Shown here piece after piece: positions 10,842 through 21,800 of a stretch of DNA of 64,000 nucleotides. Location: NCBI GenBank assembly GCA_029953675.1, contig JAMWBK010000009.1, positions 248,001 through 312,000 on the forward strand, written 5' to 3'. The DNA is from Rhodosorus marinus. Taxonomy: Eukaryota; Rhodophyta; Stylonematophyceae; Stylonematales; Stylonemataceae. Position numbers and translations under genes: made by a program. The notes under the pieces are model-generated. The model saw only the letters and a list, made by a program, of their open reading frames with translations, was not told the DNA's origin and did not search any database. Each line of letters starts with the position of its first letter. The stretch's first letter is position 1.

Positions 10842-10949
10842 ACTACGTGGTTGAAAGCAGCGATGTTGCGGCAGCGATGTCAAACCCTACTTTTCGCGAT
10901 GCGGCGGTGACATGTCGGTTTGTCCCCTCATTATTGAATGGTTTGGCTT

Positions 10950-11278
10950 GATAAATCTATCACGATAGTGTAGGTTCTCGCTGGCTGCGAGGTGTCTTTC
11001 GCAACGACCCAGGGCGTCTAGATAGCTTTCTTTGACCCAGCGGCGATCAAATGCTGCTTTGTTTGTAGACGCGCGTCATCAGCGTCTTGTCTCTCGCTTC
11101 TCAGGGTAGTTAGGCTCTGAAGAAACCTGAAGAAGGAGGAGTTGAGAGCGTGATGGCGGGCCCCTCGTGAGAGGGTTTGTTGAATCGAACCGGGCTTCCA
11201 AGGTGGAGAGTCGATTGGGGAGTTCGTAGCTGGGTCAGGGGCCAGGTCGCGGAGCTTGGTGAGTCTCTCAAGGCGCAC
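10950..11278 (-). mobile_element. Degenerate non-LTR fragment, copy 2
   Basis: The minus frame ending near 11018 has SLTTLRSERQDADDARLQTKQ. Copy 1 at about 7090-7170 has SLNSLRSEKQDAGDARPTTKQ at the corresponding place. The DNA around 10965-11125 also matches 7000-7180 in stretches such as GACGCGCGTCA-CAGCGTCTTGT. Both copies carry the TGTAGGTTCTCG block. The two are clearly related but diverged, so they represent separate insertions or an old duplication. Confidence 0.6.
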
Positions 11279-12290
11279 CGGGGCGTCAGGTCGAAGGCGT
11301 CGGAGTGGTGCTGCTGCGACGGCGATGATTTGTCCCGCTAGTGCTTCGGTAGAGGAACTAAGTTTGTGGAGGGCTCAAGTGTCGAGTGTATCTCCGAGGT
11401 GACATTTCCTGGACAAAGCGGTTAGGTTGCTCATCCTGTAAGGGGTCGGATGGGCCATATTATGGTACACCACCAGTGCGTAGACTCCGAACCTTTTTGA
11501 CCCATGATTTCCGTGTCCTAAAACATCCAACAGGCATCATCAGGTTTCCAGTAAACCATGCTAACCAGATAGGACCACGGCAGCGCTCCCAACCGCTTGG
11601 GGGCAGAAAAACAGGGCTGTCACGTTCCTTTCAGAAAAAGGACTTGCACTGAGATTCAGTAGAAAACGCGATAATTACGAACGGGGAATGGGAGGGTTAC
11701 CCCACCTACCATGGAGATACACCCACAGAAGCGAAGGCTAGAATCCCACCTCACCTCTCGTGTCCTAAGTTACCGCAACCTCCCCCTACCGGCAGACAAG
11801 AGTTAGGCGAGCCGATGGGGACACTCACTTACGCTAGGTACAGCCACTAAATTCGGGAAAGAACTGCCTAGACAGAAGTTGAGCACCTGCTTCAACTCTT
11901 ATAGCTTCTGCACCCCATCTTTGGCGCCGGCTTGGGGGCTACAAACGATTTCGCCCACGAAATTCAATCAATTTAATCAGGGCTTGATTGAATCGTTTCA
12001 TAAATCAAAAAAATCTGCTTTGGTATAAGCATACCTGATTGGTTCGTTTTTTACCGGAAAATCCGGTTGGATCATGTGTCCCTGTCCAGCCTTAGCCGCA
12101 AGAGGCCATTCGTTTGAGTTCAGCAGGGAGGACCAACTGCCAGGATACACGAGCTGAAGGTCGTCAAGTATGAGATGATGGACATTATAACGATTTTATT
12201 AGTTTGTTAGATTACGGTTCCAGAAGGGGATTCCGCAATAGTCTGGCTCAAGGGTTGGGGAAGAACAGCTAGGACGGGGGGTAGCAAAGG
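11279..12290. other. Stretch without a recognised gene
   Basis: One 88-codon plus frame (11386-11652) has no recognisable content. The region probably still belongs to the retroelement cluster or is the 3' flank of the minus-strand gene that ends at 12291. No LTR pair was found. Confidence 0.35.
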
Positions 12291-15200
12291 TTACGAAATT
12301 CTGGTTGCGATGGTCAATCCGTCGCGAATAGGGAGCATCAGCTGCTCTGTGCGCGGATCGTTCCGAACATGCACGTTGAACTCGTGCATTTTCCTCGCCA
12401 ACCGACCTGCCTCGTGAATTGAGTTTGTCCTCCTCCTCCTTAACTGCTGGGACAATGTTGAATCGTCGCTGTCCTCGTCATGAAGGTATGGTACCCCTCC
12501 CTGTCATGTGAGGATAATCAGACCTCTCCGATCAGTTTTTGATGTGATCGGTAGCATTCTCGGTGGCGTGTGTGCAAACCTTGAAAAGAACGTTGTCAAT
12601 GATCATAACCCCGCCGATCCGCAAGATATTTGATTCCAAAATCTTGTCATAGTACGACTTATATTTTGCCTTGTTCGCGTCCAAAAAAACAACATCAAAG
12701 GGTTCCGCCTTCGACTCCACGAGCTCCTCCAGAACGTCATCCGCAGCTGTCAGTCTAACGCTGATCTTATTCGAAATCGTGCTTCTGTCGTAGAAGGCCT
12801 GTGCGATCTGTTGGAACAGGATAATAGGGTTGGCAAGCACTTTCGTAAGCAGCAATGCTTCGGTGACGTGATGGGACCCATGTGAGAAGTTCGCTACCTC
12901 TATCGCTTTGGGATCAATGTCACAAGTAAGCAGTTCTCCATGGTCGGAAAGTCCAGAAGCCATCCACAGGGACGAATAGCCAGTAAAAGTCCCAAGCTCC
13001 AGCACCCGCGAGCTCTGCGTCATGCTTATAATGTTTTTCAAAAGCCGTCCGACGACTGGACCACACACCTGAAGTCATGTCAGAAGCCTGTTCAGAGACA
13101 TTCAGGAGCTAACATGTTTCATCCTTGTCCAATAGACCTACCATGTGCGCTCGAGAAGGGAAGGCTTCCTGCGTAGCCTCTTGCAAGTCTCTCATCAGCA
13201 ATGGTTCAGACGTGCTGTACTCTCGTGAGTACTCGTCGAGGAGGTCAGAGTGTTCATCGCGGTCAGCGCGATTGGAGGAGACTGAGTGTGTCTCGGATTG
13301 AGAGCTGTCTGCAGTGAGACACTGTAGACAATCTTCTGAGCAGCAGCCTTTCAGTTGAGCCGCGCACTCCGGGCATTGAACGAAGTGCCGATCGGCAAAT
13401 GGTCTTCCACATCTGCGGGACAAGAAAACCTGTGTGTTAATACATGAAGCCACCATAAACAGAGGTCGTATTCCACGGTGATCAAAGTACCTTTCATTAG
13501 CGCAGTCGGTCTGCGTGTCGCATTTTGCTCCGCAATTCAAACACTGCGTAAGGACATCGCCAGTAACTCTCTCTCCCAGCCGTAGATCAAAAACATAATT
13601 TACGCCCCTAAATTGTGACTCGAGACCTTCCTCTCGGACGAACTTTGAATAAGCTACAATCCCGCCCTCCAACCGATCCTGTTTGAGGAAACGCCACCAC
13701 TGAAAATTAGCGCTCCTTCTTCCCGCAAAAAGAAACTGTTTTCAGCGAGTCAAAAATGCAGCAGCGTCTTCGACGGTAAACTTACCACGTTCTTGAATCC
13801 CATCTCTTGCTCGAGGAAAGCCCCGACTTTGACGCAACGAATCCCACCAGTGCAATACGTCATGATCCTTTTATCCTTGCTCGTTCCTTCGAGCTCTTTT
13901 CGAAGCCAATCCCAGGACTCTCTGAACGTGGAAGTATCCAGAGCTCTTGCGCTTTCAAACTTCCCGACCTATATCACCAGAGAACGGATAGAGCGTTTTG
14001 TCCGTTCTCAGCTGTGAGCAGAAGCAACTTCTCCAGTGGCTACTGAGTGCCTACCTGACTCTCGTACTTGTTTCTGCAGTCCAACAAAATCACGTCATCA
14101 TTGGACTCTAGCTTTTGGTGCCACTCTTCCGGTGATACGGCAGTTCCATTGTTGCTCCTACGATTCCAGTCGGCAAGCAGAAAGCGCAAAATCATGGAAT
14201 TAGTTCGCTGCTCTTGTGAGCTGTATATGTCTAATGAATCCCTCTCTCAAACAAGTACCAATCCAAAGGCTTTTCTAGACCATCTGAAAGGACTTGAGGA
14301 CGAACTTTGATCCTCAAGTCAACGAACGGTGTGTCGCTGAGAGCGACCTTGCGGTCGACGTTCAGAAAAGCCCCACGAATCTGGCGGCCGCCGCAGCAAG
14401 GAAACATCGCTCTTGTCAGGACGGTGAATAGAGGCGATTAACCCTTCACATATGCTCACCTCTCTGGGAACCCAGCGATTCGCCCACTCCGCTATCTCAG
14501 CGAGCTCGTCTCCTCTTGCAGAAGGATCGTCCGCCAGCGATAGCTCAAGGCAACTGAGGAGGTTGCTTGGCACACAAAGCTGAGCATTTATCCCTTCTTT
14601 AGCGATGTAAACTCTGCCCTTCACCCCCAGAGCAGACAGTACTCTTCTCGACCTGTTCATAACAAACTCGGGCTGTTCTATGTCCACAAACCTGTAGAAA
14701 GAGAGGGCCTGCTGACCATAAACGATCAAAATTCTAAGTAGGCTGGCCAGGAAAATTGAGCTAAGGGTTTAGAGGACGAAACTACCGTAACGTGCTCATC
14801 CACCTGCTCCTTCAAGGATTTCAGAAGATCTGGCTCCGGAACGTGATCAGCCTCAGGTAGGATCGGCATTTTCAGAGGCTCTAGAGCTAGCATGAGCTGA
14901 TCACCAGCTTCTTCTGCTGCGTCTCGAGCTCTCATGAGGTCCGTATCCGTCTCCAATACGTGCTTGGTATGCAACAGCTGGAACGACTCCTCGTCTGGCA
15001 ACAGTATAAATTTCGGGTGGAACGACAGAACGGGGAACAGGCGGATCATCTGCTGCAGAACCTGTACATAGGTCATCCAGGAATACCAATTTGTCCCATA
15101 AATTTTTGTGATGATTAACGTCAACACGTTGCGTGCCGTTGCGCATAGCACGAGCAGTTACCTGACGCTTGAACTCCCGCAGCGAGTGAGAACATTCCTT

Positions 15201-15568
15201 GTCGATGAAAACCCGAACTAATTTCAGCTTCGGCGACAGTCCCAGAGGTTTCCATACTTCATAAGCCACTGAAATCTTCACTGGAATTTTCCTGTTCAAA
15301 GAAGAGAAAAGGAATCAGCAAGCAGACCCGTCAAGGAGTCATGATCACGCGCATCCCAGCCAACTCTTTGTGCTCACTCAGTATGTTTCAATTCATCCCT
15401 AATCTGCTCGGAGACCTCTCTAAAGCGTTTCGCTGTCGATTTTCTCCTTGACCTAGCATTGTCTCTGGATCCCTCAGCCAGGGACCCTTTCACAACCAAC
15501 CTCCGACTGCACACATGACTTTTCCATTTGTGACAAACAATCCCATTCCCAAACACGAAACCTTCCAT
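12291..15568 (-). CDS. TrhO-type tRNA U34 hydroxylase fused to TrmR/CCoAOMT-like O-methyltransferase
   Basis: Twelve exons: 15568-15378, 15291-15162, 15061-14786, 14708-14460, 14380-14259, 14157-14055, 13968-13786, 13678-13491, 13412-13142, 13068-12898, 12807-12580, 12443-12291. All junctions are GT-AG and keep one frame; 754 residues. Residues 1-64 form a basic leader (MEGFVFGNG) that looks organellar; about 65-199 match nothing I know. Residues 200-515 are TrhO/UPF0176: ALSFYRFVDIEQPE, KGRVYIAKEGINAQL, the rhodanese loop CTGGIRC (catalytic Cys396), GGIVAYSK, VFDLR, then paired cysteines ending CSEDC. Residues about 540-754 are a class I O-methyltransferase: motif I VLELGTFTGYS (from 593), CDIDP, and the metal-site residues of FLDANKAKY (Asp671) and IDN (699-700). 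Exon 9 carries both the last TrhO cysteines and the methyltransferase N-terminal helix in one open frame, so the fusion does not depend on a predicted intron. TrhO makes 5-hydroxyuridine at tRNA position 34 and bacterial TrmR methylates it to 5-methoxyuridine. The start codon is the least certain part. Confidence 0.85.
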
Positions 15569-16917
15569 ATCGCCTACTCTCAATGTAAATAAAAAAAAAT
15601 TGACTTCCAAGTGAGTCCAATCGCTCTCCGAGCACATACACATCCCCTCCCTCATCCCAATTCCCCCTCACCAAGCGTCCGCATCACTTTAATGAAAAAC
15701 CCCTGTCATCGCCTTTGCAAATTTTGACGAAACTCGTTGACGACCGGTCGCCCCCTTTTTCCATTAATTTTCAAAGGCCAAAAATCTCTCTAAATCACCG
15801 CCAAATGTTCGAATGTTATCTCCTGCATCGAGTTTCCCGTCGAATGGAAACTTAAAATATGGAAGCTTTTATGAACCTTTGCGCTTTTTTAGGAGAATAT
15901 CTGGTTGGACCTAAATGATTGAACGTAGTCATTATCATGGCGGTGGGTTGGAGATGACCGTGAGTGAAGAATGTTGTGCGAATGGGGAAGATTCGTTCAA
16001 GTCCAACGCGAGCTCTTCCAATTGTGCAATACAAACTCTCACTCACACTCACTAGATAGTAAAAACCCGCTCGGAAGTATCCAGCGTCCGGCCTCCGCCT
16101 CTCGGGGTTTCAGAGAAAGCCCTCCTGTCGACCTATATCGCAGGAGGAGAGTTCTAAAAGGGCTTCGTGGATGACAAGATGTTTATCAACCAGCTCGCAG
16201 GAGGGCCAAACTTACTACCCTAGAAGGTTGCAAGGAACGAAGGCCAAGTCCTAGTCCTCTGTCCGGATCGACAACAGTGCGCGCCGGCGAGCCGGGCACG
16301 CATGCGTCTGTTTGCTGCGCATGCTTACGATGCTCGGCCTCTCGTTCTGGCCAGCAAAACACAACGCTTGGCATCATAGCTTGAACTTTCTGCCCATAGA
16401 GATGTGTTCCAGCTGCGAGATCGTCCAGTAACAGCCTGTACAACCTCTGGGAGGCACTATGTCCATAACCTTCCCGAAAGGCTCGGGCAGACAGAAAACA
16501 CCCTATGGGGAAAATGGCTCTACTCAGGAGATATTTTTAATTAAATTTAATAATTATAGGGTTTATACCGAGTGTTTGATAAATACCATCTAGAATTTTA
16601 AAAGTTTGCAAGTGTGTCAGTCGGAAAGGAAATATGGCGGGACTGGTTGTCGTCTATTGTCTAAGGTTACCCAGTGGCCCTTGGATGGTTTGCTTCTTAG
16701 ACAAGGGTGCCGTAGAAGAAGAGCGTTTAACTTGCATAGACCCCATGAGCTCGATGGTCAGTTAGGCGTAGCCCCTGCAAGCAGTTGGAGCCCGCATCGG
16801 AGCACGAGTTCTTGATTGTGTGGAGCGTCCCGGAGTCGTGGGCGGCTGCGTCGTTTCGTGGGTTGCTGGCAGAAGAGGACACCGTCGTAGCCGAGTGCTC
16901 TATCTAACAGACTGTTA
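15569..16917. other. Intergenic stretch with two weak reading frames
   Basis: A minus frame at 16443-16186 (LLDDLAAGTHLYGQKVQ...) and a plus frame from an ATG at 16634 (MAGLVVVYCLRLPSGPW) have some protein-like character. Downstream of the second, an overlapping frame reads HEFLIVWSVPESWAAASF and stops near 16910. I could not connect either into a credible spliced gene, so they are noted only. Confidence 0.25.
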
Positions 16918-18113
16918 ATGTCAGTGCGAGCTGCTGCCCCTCATCGAGGGAGCGAGTTCCGAATTTCTCTTTTCCAGACCGCTGCAGGCGTGAAGTTTCT
17001 GGAGGAGTTGCGGGGTTTTTCGAGCCATGCAGCTGAAATACAAGCAAAACAGTTCACTTGGCCTCGTGTCCGGTCTGTGCTGCAGCGGTCGGCCATTTGC
17101 AGCGCTGCTTCAGGTGCCACCTTCTATGCATCCGCGACCGCGATGCAAGGCCTCTTTGGTGGCCTGTTCCGAGTTTCAGCTTCAACCCCGGTGCTTGCTC
17201 CAGTATGTGGAGGAGTCGCTTTCATAATATCGGCGCTCAGCGCTGATCTCGCCGCGAGGACCTGCATCAAGATCTTCTTCACACATGCGAAACCTCAGCC
17301 CGAGCGTAGAAAGCGGAAGGTAGACCCCTCCCGAGACCATGCACTTTTTTTCACGAAGCTTGGACCCAATTGTTCCTTTGACAGATAAGTTGACCATCAT
17401 AGCACTCTTCCAACTTTAAACAGAGGCGAAAGCAACCTGAGACCACTTCTCAGCAGCCAGTGAAAGTCAATCCAATTGTGCCAGTGGCAGTATCTTTTGG
17501 GATGTTTTTGCTTCTTGGTAAGGATGCAGTACTGCAGACAAGGCAAGCACAACACTTGTATTCACGGTAATGGAGTCGTACATGCGTACATGTTGCAGGG
17601 GGAAGGTTGAGATCATTCCTTCCGAGTAATGTCCTCAAGCCAGGCGCTTTCCATCGGCGCCTTGGTTCGATTTCGGGCAGCTCTCAGTACGCCTCGAAAG
17701 CGGGGAAGGAACTGACTCAGGAGCATGGCGCCGCCTTCGGGTGCCACACATGCGGTAAGATGTACTGCCAATTTGCACTGCAGATTTGACAGAGGGTGGA
17801 CCCAGCTGAAAAGCCTGCTGATTGTCCGTGGGGTGCATTCACAATGGAAGGTATCGTTCGCAGCCAGTTCTGGGCAGACCATATGCCACCGAAGGCCGTC
17901 GTCGCCGCTAGAGCCAAGGGCTGGGCTAGGAAGTTTTTCGAGTCCCGTCGTGTCAATTATCGGATGTATCCTCAATGCCGACCATGCTCAAGCATCCAAT
18001 CTGCTACAATACTACGCAAGTCCAGGAAGCTCATCTACCACTACAACGTGCTACGACGGTATCACCTAACCGGGCTGAGCGTTGGCCTCATGCAATCGCT
18101 ATTCCCCCAATAA
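16918..18113 (+). CDS. Membrane protein with C-terminal CHTC...DHMPP zinc-site-like domain
   Basis: Four exons: 16918-17319, 17424-17517, 17599-17754, 17851-18113; 304 residues. The N-terminal half has hydrophobic stretches around LAPVCGGVAFIISALSADLAA and, after a basic linker, PIVPVAVSFGMFLLLG, so it is probably membrane-bound, perhaps mitochondrial. The C-terminal part has FGCHTCG, then FWADHMPPKAV, then YPQCRPCSSIQS. The spaced CxxC and CxxC pairs with an intervening DHxPP look like a treble-clef or HNH-type zinc fold. I recall similar CHTCG...DHQPP...C--C proteins in other eukaryotes but cannot name the family. The acceptor of the last intron is uncertain: 17806 would also keep the frame, giving a 51-nt intron and a longer linker between CHTC and DHMPP. 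The stop is at 18113. Confidence 0.6.
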
Positions 18114-18342
18114 CAATTGGAAAGAAGCTCAACATAACCACTGACAGCTAGCAGGGGCAACACGATCATTCAAGCGTAATTTTTCAGTTGCACTTTACAC
18201 ACGGTTTTCTCAAGCTCAAATATACAAGTCTTCAAGATATAAACCTATTTCCACTACAAAAAAAAAAAAGGCACATGCGAAAGCTTCCGACTCTAAGAAG
18301 CGGCGGTGCCGAAAGCTGCGTCGACATACAGCACGAAACACC

Positions 18343-18861
18343 TCACTGGGCAAATAAGCTCCGCTGGCTTGTCTTCGCGATGCTGCTGTGCTGGGGAATG
18401 ATTGGATACGGAGAGCTCTTCCACATATCAATTTCCTCGAAAAGCAGCTTCATCTCGATCTTGCCCACGCTCTGCATGTCCGCATCCCGTAGAGTATGTA
18501 GGCCCTTTATCTTCTTTTTTGTCCGCAATTGACTCATATTCACACAAATAATCCCAAGGAAAATATCGCGCCCGAAGGCTACCTTCTCCCACAAGGCCAG
18601 GCTAATCTTGTCCACTTCTCCACACATCATATAGTCCATCTTCCTCTCGTACACTGGGTCCTCACCCTTCTTGGCTTTGGTGGATCCAATAGACTGTCCG
18701 TCAACCTTGACCTCAATATAAGTGCTTCCACGTGTTGTGGTCGGTAGGAGACCTTTCCCCCGCACAATCCGCACATGCAGATGCCCGCTAACACCCACCA
18801 TCCCTGGTCTCCCCGCTTGACAACTAACCATCTCACCCGCCTGCCCTCGCCACTTGCTCAT
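18343..18861 (-). CDS. Small single-C2-domain protein
   Basis: One exon, 172 residues from the ATG at 18861. The C2 domain spans about residues 21-150: GHLHVRIVRGKGL (strand 1), GSTYIEVKVDGQ, then DPVYERKMDYMMCGEVDKISLALW, then FLGIICVNMSQL and a final GKIEMKLLFE. The usual Asp residues of the calcium loops are mostly missing near GKGLLPTTTRGS, so this may be a calcium-independent C2 domain for lipid or protein binding. The frame is open further upstream to 19035, but the TATA-like TTTATAAAG at about 18912-18920 (minus strand) precedes the 18861 ATG by roughly 50 nt, which favours that start; in-frame Met codons nearer the domain are alternatives. The C-terminal 30 residues are Ser/Pro-rich. 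Confidence 0.7.
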   Translation of the reverse strand: MSKWRGQAGEMVSCQAGRPGMVGVSGHLHVRIVRGKGLLPTTTRGSTYIEVKVDGQSIGSTKAKKGEDPVYERKMDYMMCGEVDKISLALWEKVAFGRDIFLGIICVNMSQLRTKKKIKGLHTLRDADMQSVGKIEMKLLFEEIDMWKSSPYPIIPQHSSIAKTSQRSLFAQ

Positions 18862-21800
18862 CGCCCTCTCCGCTTCATGCTCATGTACTTCTGTTCTCCC
18901 AGCGGCCGTCGACTTTATAAAAACAACTATCGGCAGAGTCCTCCAAGCAAAATCTGGCACGGGAAACTCGAAACCCTCCACCTCCCAAGGTGCAAATCCA
19001 GTCCTCGCAACATTGAAAAAAGTACAATTTCGCAAAAGATTTTTTCTTCAAAAGTAAGATAGCACTGAACAGCGCAGACTCCGTCAAAATCCCAAAAATG
19101 CATGTGTACCAATCTACCAGTTGACCTCTCTCAGCACCACTCCAAACGATCATTCCGTGACTACCCCTCGAACCTCATCTACTCGAAACCAACCCACCCC
19201 CCCCCCTTTTGTGTCTGAACATTTTCGCTTCAATTTATCCCGGAAAATGCCCCCGTGTAAGCAATTGAAGACGAAACAAAACTCCTCACGATATTATCCA
19301 CTTTTCAGTTTATTTCGCTGGAGACAAAATTTGGCCAATTTTCCCCCCCCCCATATTCCGGAGCTCATTTCAAAAGGAAACCAAAAAAAGCAAGACACAA
19401 TCTCTTTCTCCAGCCCATCGACCCTCATTGAATAAGAAATTAACAGCTTTCCAGATTCTATCCCCCCCTAAAACCCCTCCCCCCCCCACCCCGCTATGAA
19501 ATCTGTTCCGTTTTCCTCTCATTCTTCACAACTCGCTAAGCAAGGGGCACCATTCTGCATATTCATGTGCTACGAAAATTCCCCCTGATCAATTTTTTTT
19601 TCGTCCAAAGAATTTCGCCTGATCCTGAGGAGGGGGGTGGTGGGGGAATTACACTGAAAATGTCCAGAAATATATAAGAATTAAGATTTTTCCGTACTTA
19701 CAAATAATTTATGCAGCATGGGCTCTCTTCGATGAAGGAAGCCCATGCTTCTAACATCCCCCGCCCACACCCCTCCCTCGGAAAACAATTCTCTTTTAAG
19801 AAAACGCAAAAAAGAAAATCATATTCTATCGAGAAAAACTTTGAAGGAGAATATAGTAATAAACAAGAAGAGCGTTTCGGAGAAGATACGTCAGTATTTC
19901 TATTCATATTTACTTTTTTATCTGATAATGGGCTGGTGCGATTCTGCCAAAACGTGTCCAAGGGGTTATCCACAAATTGGGACGTACTAAAGACTAAAAC
20001 TTCCAAAGTTTTTGCAAGGGTTGCACTGTCCCTAAACGGATTTTTGCACGCTTTGGTGACGGGGCCCAGTTTGGATTTGTGATATCACCCGCTTACTTAT
20101 AGGCTCATTTTTTTTAGTGTTTTCCAACTGTTTTTTCCTGACAATAATCCGAACGAGCGCGTGAAAAAGCGAGGACATGCGAAGAGTAATCGTATTTGCG
20201 GGATGATAAATATCAGAAATCGTTGATTTTTCTTGATGCGCGATCTAGACTCTGGCCAGCTCTATTTCAAGGGCGCCTAATCCTCCAGAAGCAGCGTTCC
20301 AAGTCTGAGACATATCGCCGGATGTATATACGGTATCATACGCTTAATACCGTCCCACGGCGCAATAAAACAAATATTTTATGCTCAAAAACTTCTAGTG
20401 CTTCTCAACTACGACGTATTCACTTCCAAGCGGATATTTTGTTGCCCAATTTTAGTGCCGATCTCGTAATTTAAGAGCGTTGATATATTCCGAGATCGTC
20501 CACCAAAATTAGCATATTGGTAAATCGAGGCGTCCCGCATTCCCATCGAGTATTTTTCGAGGATTCACTTCATCTGTTAGTTGAGCAAGCCATATACTCG
20601 TAGTATTAAAAGTAGAAGAAAAAAACTCCCCTCCGCACCGTTCATTGGACAATAGCTGCAGACAAAAACTTAATTGCACACTATTTCCATGGATCTTTGG
20701 GAAAAGTCCAAAATCAAACCATTTTGCTCCAATAATCACGCTGTACTCCGGGGAAAGAGGCTCACGAGTCTAGCTCACTAAATATCTACAGCCAATCATC
20801 TACCGGGCAACCGGCATTGAATTCTTTTTTTTCCTATTTTTAATTTCCGGCGCGCCTAGCTCAAGGATGTGAGATCTGACGTAATCCAGGCAGGACAAAC
20901 TTCACGAATATATTTCGATTTAATCTGTTGCGGCTATTACACGAAGTCCATCGTAGGGGTGAGCAAATTTCATCAAATCGTGACGAACGGGCTTATGCTC
21001 CTCGGCGGAATCAATTTTCCGGGTTGTCCAGGCGCGGACAACGCTGACTTCACCGGTTTCCCCCCCAGGTATGCTTGACGGTGAATGCATGGATATCCAA
21101 GGCCCTTTGCTTTTGCTTACCAGTGACGAGAATTTTGTAGTATTTAGCATGGCTGCCAAATAGAGAAACAAACTCGGATGGCATTTTCGGCCAAGAGAAC
21201 GGTTCTTGCTGGCCGGCCCTGATGCATCCCTCGAGCTAACAGAGTCGTAGTGACGATATTTACTGAACCAGACAATCAGTATGCCGGGAAATTCTACTCA
21301 CTTTCAATGTTTCCAAGGTTTCTGGATTACATCTCTGCGCTGTAATCGTCTCCCCTCCCAATGCTATCGTAGAGGTCCTGAACGAAAAACATAGTTGCAC
21401 CGCCCTCAACAAAAATGCGCAATTAGCACTGCCCAACAACAGCTCCCTACCCCCCACCCCCCTGGGCCCCTCCACTTCCACCTCCACCCCCATTTCTGTT
21501 CGCGTGGGAAGGCGCAAAATATGAGTTCGACCAGCGATTGTCAGCAAGACACGCAAGAAGGGCGATTGTGGTTTGGATTCGGGGGGTGATTCCGGCGGCT
21601 GGTGAAAGGTGGTTGCTTCAGGATCGTGACTGCAACGCCTTGCATGGGACATCTACTATGCAATCAAATTTGTTCCACCCGATTCGATACAACGCAGGTT
21701 GGATTTTGACTGCGAGGTGGCTGGAGCGAGAAACGCTCAATTTCGTGCTTGACGGGTGGGTTGGAGGAGCGGGGGCAACCGTGAACAGTGAATCACCCTC

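Noticed and set aside
10143-10910. Open frames of 60-136 codons on both strands after the gypsy fragment
   Set aside because: They cross hairpins and A-runs, overlap one another in several frames and have no recognisable domain, so they are treated as element debris.
12532-13068. Stand-alone O-methyltransferase gene
   Set aside because: Its N-terminal helix is encoded in the same open exon as the last TrhO cysteines (13142-13412), and the start is a GTG directly after a splice acceptor.
14319-14729. Separate TrhO gene starting near 14729
   Set aside because: That start codon is a TTG, and the frame continues upstream through a good phase-0 intron (14709-14785) into exon 3, so it is an internal exon.
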